NCBI GenBank assembly: GCA_963797005.1
Contig: CAWCOF010000011.1
Span: forward strand, 381,065 to 445,064
Reading direction: 5' to 3'
Source: AWTP1-13 sp963797005
Lineage (GTDB): Bacteria > Pseudomonadota > Alphaproteobacteria > Rhizobiales > Hyphomicrobiaceae
DNA: 64,000 nucleotides
The notes under the pieces were generated by a model. That model saw only the letters and a program-made list of their open reading frames with translations. It was not told where the DNA came from and did not search any database. A program made the translations under genes and the position numbers. Shown piece after piece: positions 27,865-35,775 of this stretch (positions are counted from its first letter, which is position 1; each line of letters starts with the position of its first letter).

Positions 27865-28926
27865 TTATTGCGCCGCACCGTCGGGCGCGAACCCGAACGC
27901 GCGCTCGAAGCGGCGCACGTAAGCCGGCCACACCTCCGGATTGACGATACGCGGCGGGCGCTTGCCGTCCAGCGCGTCGAGCAGCTGCTCGGCGGCGATG
28001 CGGCCCATGTTGGCGCGCGCCTCCTTGGTGACGCCGGCCGTGTGCGGGCTCACCAGCACGTTGTCGAACGCGAGCAGCGGATGGTCGAGCGGCGGCGGCT
28101 CCTTCGCCCACACGTCGAGCCCGGCGCCGGCGATCTTCTTGTCGCGCAGGGCATCGGCCAGCGCCGCCTCGTCATGGATGAAGCCGCGCGAGGTCGTGAT
28201 GAAATAGGCGTGCGGCCGCATGCGCGCGAACTGCGCCGCCCCGATCATGCCGCGGCTCTCCTCGGTCAGCGGGCAATTGATGGAGACGTAGTCGGCGCCG
28301 GCAAGCAGCGTATCGAGATCGACCTTCTCCGCGCCGCGCCTGGCCATCTCCTCGGCTGAGACGTAGGGGTCGTAGGCAATGACGCGCATGGCGAAAAGGC
28401 CGCGGACCAGCTCCGCCACGCGCGTGCCGATATGGCCGAGACCGACGATGCCGATCGTCTTGCCGTAGGCCTCGGTGCCCAGGTAGGCGTTGCGGTTGAG
28501 GTTGGCCTCGCGCCGCATCACGCGGTCGGTCTCGGCGATGCGCTTGGACAGCGTGAGCATCATCCCCAGCACATGCTCGGCCACCGACTGCCGGTTGCCC
28601 CCCGACTGGTTGAGAACCAGCACGCCGGCCTTGGTGCACGCCGGGACGTTTATGGGGTCGTAGCCGGCGCCGTTGCTCGATGCGATCAGCAGGTTGGGCG
28701 CGCGCCGCAGCAGGTCTTCGTCGATATGGTAGACGCGGGCGAGCTCGTCGCGCGCCGCACCGATCTGATAGGCGTGCGCCGCCGCCAGGATCGGCGCCGC
28801 AACCGCCTCCGCGCTGTCGTTCTCGAGCCGGTCGAGGCGCACGTCGCCGCGCGCCTGCAGCAGCTCCGAGAAGATCGGGTGCGCCAGATACTTCACATAG
28901 AACACACGCTTGGCGTTGGCGGACAT
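27865..28926 (-). CDS. D-isomer-specific 2-hydroxyacid dehydrogenase
   Basis: 353 residues of the phosphoglycerate-dehydrogenase-like superfamily. The NAD site is GIVGLGHIGTRVAEL, the catalytic Arg is in ITTSRGFIHD, the Glu in VWAKEPPPLDHP and the His in VSPHTAG. It should interconvert a 2-oxo acid and a D-2-hydroxy acid with NAD(P)H. No ACT domain is present, so it is unlikely to be the serine-pathway SerA. It stands alone on this strand. Confidence 0.9.
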   Translation of the reverse strand: MSANAKRVFYVKYLAHPIFSELLQARGDVRLDRLENDSAEAVAAPILAAAHAYQIGAARDELARVYHIDEDLLRRAPNLLIASSNGAGYDPINVPACTKAGVLVLNQSGGNRQSVAEHVLGMMLTLSKRIAETDRVMRREANLNRNAYLGTEAYGKTIGIVGLGHIGTRVAELVRGLFAMRVIAYDPYVSAEEMARRGAEKVDLDTLLAGADYVSINCPLTEESRGMIGAAQFARMRPHAYFITTSRGFIHDEAALADALRDKKIAGAGLDVWAKEPPPLDHPLLAFDNVLVSPHTAGVTKEARANMGRIAAEQLLDALDGKRPPRIVNPEVWPAYVRRFERAFGFAPDGAAQ

Positions 28927-29168
28927 GGGGGCCGGGTCACCGATGGGGCGGGAATTGCGGGGGTCGAGCGTCTCGCGGGACTATGGCGGGCCCCGCTGAC
29001 GGCGCAAAGCACCGGCACGGGAAAAGCAATGTGTCGGGGGATGGCAGGCGCCGTCAAGGGTGCGAGCGAGAGGCCCCGCGCTGCCCGCCAGTCCACCGGC
29101 ACGCTCGCGCCGGCGGATCGGCGATGTCATGCGCGGGCTCGGCGTGCGCGCCGCGCCCGCCTCACCCG

Positions 29169-29561
29169 CTACTCGAACGCAGGATCGACCGGCACGCGAT
29201 AGCCGTTGGCCAGCCGGTTGGTCTCGTTGGCCATGCCGACGATCGCGACGAGCTCGCCGAACATCGCCTCGGTCATCCCGGCGCGCCTCGCCGCCGCCGA
29301 GTGGCTGGCGATGCAGTACTCGCAGCCGTTGGTAACGCTCACCGCCACGTAGATCATCTCCTTGACGAGCGGGTCGAGCGCGCCGGGCGCCATGATCTGC
29401 TTGATGCTCTCCCACGTGCGCTCGAGCCCGACCGGATCGTGGGCGAGATACTTCCAGAAGTTGTTCACGTCCGGCACGTTGCGCGACCGCTTGATGTCGT
29501 CGAAGACGGCGCGCACCTCCGCAGATGCGTCCTTGTACTCGATGGGCCCCGGCCTGCTCAT
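29169..29561 (-). CDS. Carboxymuconolactone decarboxylase / AhpD-like protein
   Basis: About 130 residues of the AhpD-like fold. The redox pair and proton-relay motif appear as VTNGCEYCIASHSAAARRAG (CxxC followed by SH), which suggests alkylhydroperoxidase-type activity rather than decarboxylase activity. The ATG at 29561 has GGGGAGGA upstream. Redox partner and role unknown. Confidence 0.88.
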   Translation of the reverse strand: MSRPGPIEYKDASAEVRAVFDDIKRSRNVPDVNNFWKYLAHDPVGLERTWESIKQIMAPGALDPLVKEMIYVAVSVTNGCEYCIASHSAAARRAGMTEAMFGELVAIVGMANETNRLANGYRVPVDPAFE

Positions 29562-29631
29562 GCTGTCCTCCCCTTTCAAAACGTTGCGCAGGCAGCCAGT
29601 CTAATGCCGGCGGTCGCGAAGCACGACCGGT

Positions 29632-30705
29632 CTAATGATCAGCCTGCGGCCGCGTCTCTACGGTCCGGGCGATCGCCGGCCAGGCGCAGCTGGCCATCAC
29701 CTCGGCCAGGGCATGGATCGTCATGCCGGCGACGGGGATGCGCCGGCGGCGGCCAAGATCGGCGAGGCGCGGGTCGCCCACGCCCACCGCTACCTCGACC
29801 TCATCGGCAACCCGCTCGATGTGCATGCGTCCAGCGCTGCTGCCGTTGACCTCGACCGTGAGCGTCATGCGATGGCGTTTGGTCTCGGCCTGCCAGCCCG
29901 GCGGCGCGAGCGGCACGAGCCGTGCGCCCGCCTGCTGAAGGGCGCCGTTGGTGGCCTTCAAGGCGGCCTGCACCAGCGCATCGACCGCCTTCCAGGCCTG
30001 CTCGCTCGCCTGCTTCTCCTCGACGGTGCCGCGGGCGGCCCCCGCCGCATGGCGCGCCGCGGGCTCGAGGCAGCGGGACAGCACCTCGCTGGCACGGGCC
30101 GCGTTGATGCCGGAGGCCGCAACATCCGCGTCGGCGTTGATCTCGGCCTGCTCGTCCTTGTGGGCCTTGAGCGCGGCGAGGAAGCGCCCGTCCGCCGTGA
30201 GCTCGAGCCTCAGCCAGCCCAGGCTCTCCCCGCCGAGCAGCAAGCGCCGCGGGGCGCCGTAGGCCGTGTTCTTGTAGCGCCACGTCGGCTCCTCCGAGGC
30301 GCCGACCACGAGCTTCACCGGGGCGAGCACGGCATTCACCCGGCCGATGGCGACCGTGAGGGTCGGCTTGAGTGCGACCCACTGCTGCTCGAGCGTAAGG
30401 CCGCTGCCCGGCCCCAGCTGATCCAGGGATTCCTTCGCAGGCTCTGCGACGACAACCGTCTGCGCATGACCGTTCGCCGCGGGATGCGCCGCGGGCGCTT
30501 TGCGCGTGGCCAGCTGCAGCTGCGACTGTGAAGCATCGGCCTCGCCGCGCGAGATGACGATCTCCACCTCGGGTTCCACGGTGGCTTGCGCGTCGCGCTG
30601 CAGGACGAAGGCGCGACGCCGGCTTCTTTTCACATCGCGCCAGATCACGCCGATGCCGGCACCGATCAGGATGCCGCTGGCAATGAGGATCAAGGCGGTG
30701 GTCAT
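29632..30705 (-). CDS. Membrane-anchored protein, unknown function
   Basis: About 357 residues. One N-terminal membrane helix (MTTALILIASGILIGAGIGV) is followed by a basic stretch and a large soluble part rich in Ala, with helical segments from about residue 200. I see no catalytic motif. The start at 30705 puts the helix at the very N-terminus; a start at 30744 is also open. The 290 bp upstream, to the TauE gene end, hold nothing I recognise. Confidence 0.6.
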   Translation of the reverse strand: MTTALILIASGILIGAGIGVIWRDVKRSRRRAFVLQRDAQATVEPEVEIVISRGEADASQSQLQLATRKAPAAHPAANGHAQTVVVAEPAKESLDQLGPGSGLTLEQQWVALKPTLTVAIGRVNAVLAPVKLVVGASEEPTWRYKNTAYGAPRRLLLGGESLGWLRLELTADGRFLAALKAHKDEQAEINADADVAASGINAARASEVLSRCLEPAARHAAGAARGTVEEKQASEQAWKAVDALVQAALKATNGALQQAGARLVPLAPPGWQAETKRHRMTLTVEVNGSSAGRMHIERVADEVEVAVGVGDPRLADLGRRRRIPVAGMTIHALAEVMASCAWPAIARTVETRPQADH

Positions 30706-30994
30706 GACACGCGACCTGGGACTGCCGCGGCGTCGGGCGGCCAAGTGGCCTTGGCGGCGCGACCAGCGCTGGCTCCCTCTATCTTGCCCAATTCAAACTC
30801 GCCTTGACAGCCTTTCCATTCCGACGCGCGGCTTTCAGGCAAACCTCGGTCCAAACCTCGCCTCGTCTCTTGAACGCCGCCAGTTACCAGATGGTTAGCT
30901 GTTCTCGCCCTTGCACATGCACAGCGCATGCACCGGCGGATACACCTCAGCCCGATGTGTAGAGCCCGCAAGAGATCGGAATATGACGATCGCT

Positions 30995-31747
30995 TCAGCG
31001 GCTGCCCCACACGAGACCGAGGCTCGACAGCAGCAGGAGGACGAGGACGACGCGGTCGAAGCGCCGATCATCGAGGCGATGGTAGACGAAAGTGCCAAAC
31101 CACGTTCCGATCAGCGTGCTCGGCAAGGCAACGGCAAGGGCGGCCAACAGCTGCCGTTCGACCAGGCCTTGTACAAGGCTCGCCAGCAGCATCGCCCCCA
31201 GGATCGTGAGATTGAAGATCTGGAGGAAGACGCGCCGTTCCTCCTTCGGCCAGACCTTGAGCGCCGCCCACATGGTCGGCAGCACACCGGACAGGCCGGC
31301 AATGCCGCCCAGGATACCGCCGCAAAATCCCACGATCGTCTCCGCACGCTTGCTGCCACCCGCTGCAAGGCGCACGCGCCCCGCCCCCAACAGCATGAAC
31401 GCGCAAAAAACGAACACCACCGTGCCGACCGCAAGCTTGAACGTCGGCACGCTGAGCCATGGCAGGATCCAGGTGCCGATCGGCACGCCGACGAGCCCGG
31501 CAATGAGCATGGGCGCCGTACGCCGCCAATCGACCGCTTGCCACGTAACATGTAGAGTGGACACATAGCTGACGACCGAGATGGCGCATGTGAGCTGAGC
31601 TGCAACCACCGGCTCCGCCGCCAGCAGAAACAGCGGCAAGGCTGCGAGCGCGGAGCCGAAGCCCGTCATTCCCGCGACGAAACCGCCCATGAACGAGCCT
31701 GCCAGAATGAGGGCCGGCGTCGCCCAATCCCCGCCCAGAAGCGCCAT
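30995..31747 (-). CDS. TauE/SafE-family (DUF81) membrane exporter
   Basis: About 250 residues with seven to eight hydrophobic segments and the family's repeated glycine-rich first helix of each half (ILAGSFMGGFVAGMTGFGSA; VGFCGGILGGIAGLSGVLPT). Members export sulfite, sulfoacetate or related organic anions; the substrate here is unknown. The ATG at 31747 begins the conserved part; a longer start at 31858 would overlap the divergent Hsp20 promoter. Confidence 0.88.
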   Translation of the reverse strand: MALLGGDWATPALILAGSFMGGFVAGMTGFGSALAALPLFLLAAEPVVAAQLTCAISVVSYVSTLHVTWQAVDWRRTAPMLIAGLVGVPIGTWILPWLSVPTFKLAVGTVVFVFCAFMLLGAGRVRLAAGGSKRAETIVGFCGGILGGIAGLSGVLPTMWAALKVWPKEERRVFLQIFNLTILGAMLLASLVQGLVERQLLAALAVALPSTLIGTWFGTFVYHRLDDRRFDRVVLVLLLLSSLGLVWGSR

Positions 31748-31894
31748 CCTGCTTGCCGCCCGTTCTTGAAGCTGCCTTTTTGAACACCATATTCCAGTGA
31801 CAAACTCAACCAGCGCCCGCATCGGGGCTGGAGCGGAAGCCGGATCGGGTCCGCGCACTGAATGACCAAGGCCGCTTCGAGGAGGGCTTTGCAG

Positions 31895-32326
31895 ATGACA
31901 CGCATGCCGCTGCTTTCAAGCCCGCTTCTGCTGGGCTTTGAGGAAATGGAACGGCTGATCGATCGCGTCGGCAAAGGCGGCGACGGCTATCCTCCCTACA
32001 ACATCGAACGCATCGGCCGCGATGGCGAAGGCGGCGGAGACTTGTTGCGCATCACGCTGGCGGTCGCGGGCTTCAAGCGCGACCAGCTCGACATCACGCT
32101 GGAGGACAACCAGCTCACCATTCGCGGCCGGCAGGAGGACGACAAGGCCCGCGCATACATCCATCGAGGCATCGCCGCACGCCAGTTCAGCCGCACGTTC
32201 GTCCTGGCGGACGGCATCGAGGTGCAGGCAGCCGACTTGAGCGACGGCCTGCTGTCAATCGACCTCGCACGTCGCGAACCGGATCGAATCGTACGCAAGA
32301 TAGCGATCGGCAACGCCAAGGTCTGA
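31895..32326 (+). CDS. Small heat-shock protein, Hsp20 family
   Basis: 143 residues. The N-terminus (PLLLGFEEMERLIDRV) and the alpha-crystallin domain (LLRITLAVAGFKRDQLDITL, LTIRGRQ, RQFSRTFVLADGIEV) resemble the HspD/HspH class of rhizobia. It is an ATP-independent holdase chaperone in the cytoplasm. The C-terminal I-x-I is present as IAIGNAKV. The ATG at 31895 follows AGGAGGG. A DUF1150 gene follows, as is usual in Alphaproteobacteria. Confidence 0.93.
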   Translation: MTRMPLLSSPLLLGFEEMERLIDRVGKGGDGYPPYNIERIGRDGEGGGDLLRITLAVAGFKRDQLDITLEDNQLTIRGRQEDDKARAYIHRGIAARQFSRTFVLADGIEVQAADLSDGLLSIDLARREPDRIVRKIAIGNAKV

Positions 32327-32461
32327 GTCCTTCCGGCCACACAAGCTCGGGCCGAATCGAGGGAAGATAGAGCCCAGGGGACGCGTCGGGGCGGAGGCGA
32401 AAGCTTCCGTTCCCCCCAAAGAGACTAGGTGCGGGTCTCTGACCAAAAAGGAGTAAGTACA

Positions 32462-32758
32462 GTGGTGACCAAGAGCAACGGTAAGACCGAGAAGGGGAAG
32501 CCCGCCGTCGTGGTTCCGCCCCCTGTCATGAGCATGAGCGACCTCGCCAAGCTTGGCGGCGGCAAGGTCGCCTACATCAGGGTGATGACGCCGGACGAGG
32601 CCAAGGCCATGTTCCCGGCCATCGAAGGCATCCCCACCGGCATCAACCTCTACGCATTGCACGCGGCAGACGGCACTCCCATCGCCCTCACCGACAGCCA
32701 TCAGGCGGCTGTGGGTCACGCCAGGGGCGACGAGCTGGAGATCGCCGCCCTCCAGTGA
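32462..32758 (+). CDS. DUF1150 family protein
   Basis: About 99 residues. The conserved part begins near MSMSDLAKLGGGKVAYIRVM and continues through INLYALHAADGTPIALTDSH, the DUF1150 signature. Members almost always sit directly downstream of an hsp20 gene in Alphaproteobacteria, as here. The GTG at 32462 is preceded by AAAAAGGAG at eight bases. A clear terminator follows. Confidence 0.88.
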   Translation: MVTKSNGKTEKGKPAVVVPPPVMSMSDLAKLGGGKVAYIRVMTPDEAKAMFPAIEGIPTGINLYALHAADGTPIALTDSHQAAVGHARGDELEIAALQ

Positions 32759-32787
32759 GGCGGCAGCCCCGCGGCTGATTTTCTTGC

Positions 32788-32819
32788 AAGCGCCCGGCCG
32801 CAAGGTCGGGCGCTTTCTG
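32788..32819 (+). terminator. Intrinsic terminator after DUF1150
   Basis: A nine-base stem AAGCGCCCG / CGGGCGCTT with a ten-base loop, ending in TTTCT. It closes the hsp20-DUF1150 unit, 30 bp after the stop. Confidence 0.75.
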
Positions 32820-32892
32820 CATTCCGGGACGAACGAATTGCTGTCCGCTGTCGGCCGTATGCTATCGTGAGCCCGCATTGAAGGGGACTTGC

Positions 32893-33492
32893 ATGAGCAG
32901 CGAAGCCTCGGAGCGGCAGGCGATCCGCGAGTTGGTCGAGAACTGGGCGGTGTGGCGCGACGCCGGCGACTGGGAGCGCTTCCGCACGGTCTGGCACGCC
33001 GACGGGCGCATGATGGCCACCTGGTTCCAGGGCCCGGCCGAGGAGTTCATCGCCGTCAGCCGCGCCGGCTTCGACAAAGGCGTCAGCATCCTGCACTTTC
33101 TGGGAGGACATTCGGCAGACATCGCGGGAGCGCGCGCCTTCGCGCAGACCAAGATGACGATCTCCCAGCGCGCGAGCGTGCACGACGTGCTGGTCGACGT
33201 CGTCTGCACGGGGCGCTTCTGCGATTTCCTCGAGAAGCGCGACGGACGCTGGGGCGTCGTGCTGCGCCAGCCCATCTACGAGAAGGATCGCATGGACCCC
33301 CTCGATCCGGCGGCGCGCCTCAGCCTCGATCAATCCGTGCTGGCGCGCTTCCCCGAAGGCTACCGCCACCTCGCCTACCTGCAGACGCAGATCGGCTTCG
33401 AGGTTAAGCGCGACATGCCGGGCCTGAAGGGACCGGAGGTGCAAGCGCTCTACGCGAAGGGCCGCGCGTGGCTCGACGGCAACCCGCTCTGA
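32893..33492 (+). CDS. SnoaL/NTF2-like protein
   Basis: About 199 residues. The N-terminal helices (ERQAIRELVENWAVWRDAGD, then WERFRTVWHADGRMMATW) and the middle strand region match the NTF2-like (SnoaL_4) fold common among ring-hydroxylating-dioxygenase small-subunit-like and ketosteroid-isomerase-like proteins. The C-terminal ~45 residues (FPEGYRHLAYLQTQIGF) are typical of one conserved subfamily whose function is unknown. The ATG at 32893 follows AAGGGGA. Confidence 0.75.
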   Translation: MSSEASERQAIRELVENWAVWRDAGDWERFRTVWHADGRMMATWFQGPAEEFIAVSRAGFDKGVSILHFLGGHSADIAGARAFAQTKMTISQRASVHDVLVDVVCTGRFCDFLEKRDGRWGVVLRQPIYEKDRMDPLDPAARLSLDQSVLARFPEGYRHLAYLQTQIGFEVKRDMPGLKGPEVQALYAKGRAWLDGNPL

Positions 33493-33511
33493 CTTCTGGT
33501 GGAGGTCATCA

Positions 33512-34021
33512 ATGAGCCGGAACAGCAGAACGACGAGAAGGCAACGGCAAACACAGGCTTCCGTGTACGACCTTCTGAAAAGCTATGCTGACAACCGGAT
33601 GAGGCAAATTCGCCCTGCGAAGAAGCCGATACCTAAACGTATTGTGATCCGGGATCGCAAACTGGTTCTGTACTACTCGTCGGCCTTAATCGAAGTTCTC
33701 CAAGAGGCCTTGGATTACGATCCCCATCAACGGAAGAATTCGCCGCCCCCACCCCTCTACATTGATGACGAGAAGTACCGAGTTGAAGTTGCTGAATTGG
33801 TTGCAGAACTACGGCGCCTTAACGATCTGCTAGCGAGTAGGAAGGCAAAGACCGCAGACAAATCTGATTCTGTTCTAAGGCTACGCAAGCGCGCCGATAC
33901 CTTCTTGCACCACTACGCTGCCACTCTCGGAAAGAGTGCCGCATACCTGACTGCGGGTGCCTTTGCTGCAATGTTTCTTGCGGCCGGCTTGTCTGCCTAC
34001 CTGCCGTTAAGATGGAAATAA
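33512..34021 (+). CDS. Hypothetical protein with basic N-terminus and C-terminal membrane helix
   Basis: 169 residues. The N-terminus is very basic (RNSRTTRRQRQTQ), the middle is helical and charged, and a hydrophobic segment lies near residues 147-166 (TAGAFAAMFLAAGLSAYLPL). Codon use is noticeably more AT-rich than in its neighbours, which suggests recent acquisition. The ATG at 33512 follows GGAGG. No family recognised. Confidence 0.55.
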   Translation: MSRNSRTTRRQRQTQASVYDLLKSYADNRMRQIRPAKKPIPKRIVIRDRKLVLYYSSALIEVLQEALDYDPHQRKNSPPPPLYIDDEKYRVEVAELVAELRRLNDLLASRKAKTADKSDSVLRLRKRADTFLHHYAATLGKSAAYLTAGAFAAMFLAAGLSAYLPLRWK

Positions 34022-34061
34022 AAATCGCGGCAAGGCCGCAAAAGGAGAAGGGAGGCCCGCC

Positions 34062-35015
34062 ATGGTCGCCATTGCCATCCTCGACGACTACCAGAACGCG
34101 GCCCTCAGTATGGCCGACTGGTCGAAGCTGCAGCAGGCCCACCGCGTCGTGGTCTTCAACCAGCGCCTAGCCGATCTGGACGCCGCCGCGCGCGCTCTTG
34201 CCGAGTTCGAGGTGATCGGCATCATGCGCGAGCGTACGCCCTTCCAGCGCGCGCTGTTCGACAAGCTCCCCAACCTCGAGCTGCTGGTCACCACGGGCAA
34301 GCGCAACGCCTCCATCGACCTCGAGGCCGCCAAGGCCCACAACGTCACGGTGTGCGGGACGGGTGGCGCGGGCCGGTCGACCGCCGAGATCACCATCGCC
34401 CTGATGCTGGGGCTCTCTCGCCATCTGCGCGAGGAGTTCCAGGCGATGCGCCCCGGCGGCGGCTGGCAGACGACGCTCGGCTTCGACCTCGAAGGCAAGA
34501 CGCTTGGGCTCATCGGCCTCGGCAATCTCGGCGCCAAGGTCGGCAGGATCTGTGCTGCCATGGGCATGAAGCTGATTGCCTGGAGTGAGAACCTCACCCC
34601 CGAGCGGGCACAGGAGCGCGGCGCGGAGCGCGTCGACAAGGACGAGCTCTTCAAGCGCTCCGACGTCATCTCCATCCACTCGGTGCTGTCCCCGCGCACC
34701 CGCGGGCTCGTGGGCGCGCGCGAGCTCGGCCTGATGAAGCCGACCGCGCTCCTGATCAACACCTCGCGCGGTCCCATCGTCGACGAGAAGGCGATCCTGG
34801 CGGCGCTGAAGGAAAAGCGCATCGCCGGCTATGGCGCCGACACCTTCGACGTCGAGCCGCTTCCTTCCGATCACCCGCTGCGCGCCGAGCCCCGCGCGCT
34901 GCTGACCCCGCACCTGGGCTATGTCACCGAGGAGACTTATCGCGACTTCTACGGCGGCATGGTCGCGGCCATCGAAGGCTGGCTCGCCGGCAAGCCCGTC
35001 GGCGTACTCACATGA
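34062..35015 (+). CDS. D-2-hydroxyacid dehydrogenase family protein
   Basis: 317 residues. NAD site GLIGLGNLGAKVGRI, catalytic Arg in INTSRGPIVDE, Glu in FDVEPLPSDHP, His in LTPHLGYVTEETY. The N-terminus (AIAILDDYQNAALSMADWSK) marks a subgroup often annotated as D-2-hydroxyacid dehydrogenase of unknown substrate. The ATG at 34062 follows GGAGAAGGGAGG. It is a second family member, distinct in sequence from the one at 27865-28926. Confidence 0.92.
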   Translation: MVAIAILDDYQNAALSMADWSKLQQAHRVVVFNQRLADLDAAARALAEFEVIGIMRERTPFQRALFDKLPNLELLVTTGKRNASIDLEAAKAHNVTVCGTGGAGRSTAEITIALMLGLSRHLREEFQAMRPGGGWQTTLGFDLEGKTLGLIGLGNLGAKVGRICAAMGMKLIAWSENLTPERAQERGAERVDKDELFKRSDVISIHSVLSPRTRGLVGARELGLMKPTALLINTSRGPIVDEKAILAALKEKRIAGYGADTFDVEPLPSDHPLRAEPRALLTPHLGYVTEETYRDFYGGMVAAIEGWLAGKPVGVLT

Positions 35016-35070
35016 CAATTTGCACAATCCACGAGCCCGGCCCGCGCCAAGTCCGCACGAAACCGGGCAT

Positions 35071-35217
35071 GAGCAGGATCGCTTCAGATTGAATCACCTT
35101 GTCTCAGCCGCAACGTGGCGGCTGAAGCGTGAATCCTGCTCTACATCGTGGATTTGAGAGCAAGATTCACGTTCCATGATCGAAGCCAAGTGCTTCGATC
35201 AGAAACGATCTTGCTCG
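35071..35217. repeat. Double-hairpin dispersed repeat, copy 1
   Basis: First hairpin: GAGCAGGATCGCTTCAG pairs across a ~33-base loop with CTGAAGC and ATCCTGCTC. Second hairpin: GAGCAAGAT ... GATCGAAGC-CAAGT-GCTTCGATC ... ATCTTGCTC. The same element occurs at 39296 (shortened) and 57401. Its inner first stem is GCTTCAG/CTGAAGC, where the other copies have GCTTCGG/CCGAAGC: a compensatory change. It lies in the 331-bp gap before the coiled-coil gene, and the remaining gap sequence is unremarkable. Confidence 0.9.
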
Positions 35218-35346
35218 AGAGCGTGGCCGAGCCGCAATAGGCAGTCGCTGGCCGCTACAGGTGGGGGCTGGCGACCTAACTTTCGCCGAAGTCTCCAGCG
35301 CCCCTGCCGGCGCCCTTGGTGTTGTGAGCTGTTGGGAGGCTTTTCC

Positions 35347-35727
35347 ATGAAAGCGGTCGCGATCTTCGTTCTCGGTGTTCTGATCGGCGGCGCCACCGCA
35401 GGAGGCTACGCGTTCACTTTGCTGCGGAATGCTCAGCAGCAGATCAGGAGCGCGGAAACGTCGCGCGATGCGCTCGACAAGACAGCCAAGGAGCAGGTGT
35501 CGCAGCTGAAGCAGACGGACGACAAGTTGAAGGACGCCAGCAATCTGCTGAATGATGCCAAGGCGCAGGCAGCCGATGCCAAGGGCAAACTGAAGAGCGC
35601 CGAGGACCAGCTGAACCAGCTCCAGGCATCCAAGCAGGCCGTCGAGGCGGCGCTCAAGGAGACGAAGGACGAGCTCGCTCGCGCCCAGGCGGCACTGGCT
35701 GAAGCGAAAAAATCCCCAACGCAATAG
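35347..35727 (+). CDS. Membrane-anchored coiled-coil protein
   Basis: 126 residues. An N-terminal helix (VAIFVLGVLIGGATAGGYAF) anchors or exports the protein, and the rest is an uninterrupted, highly charged heptad-like helix (LNDAKAQAADAKGKLKSAED and similar). The ATG at 35347 follows GGGAGG. Upstream in-frame codons to 35176 belong to the hairpin repeat and are not coding. Function unknown; perhaps a periplasmic structural or lipid-binding helix. Confidence 0.6.
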   Translation: MKAVAIFVLGVLIGGATAGGYAFTLLRNAQQQIRSAETSRDALDKTAKEQVSQLKQTDDKLKDASNLLNDAKAQAADAKGKLKSAEDQLNQLQASKQAVEAALKETKDELARAQAALAEAKKSPTQ

Positions 35728-35775
35728 CGGGCCGCGGCACCATCCGCCAAACCAATCCGTGGCGGCGCACCCCGA

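Noticed and set aside
35176..35346. N-terminal extension of the coiled-coil protein, and the similar frame at 57507
   Set aside because: Both begin MIEAK-FDQ-RSCSR, which is simply the translation of the dispersed hairpin repeat.
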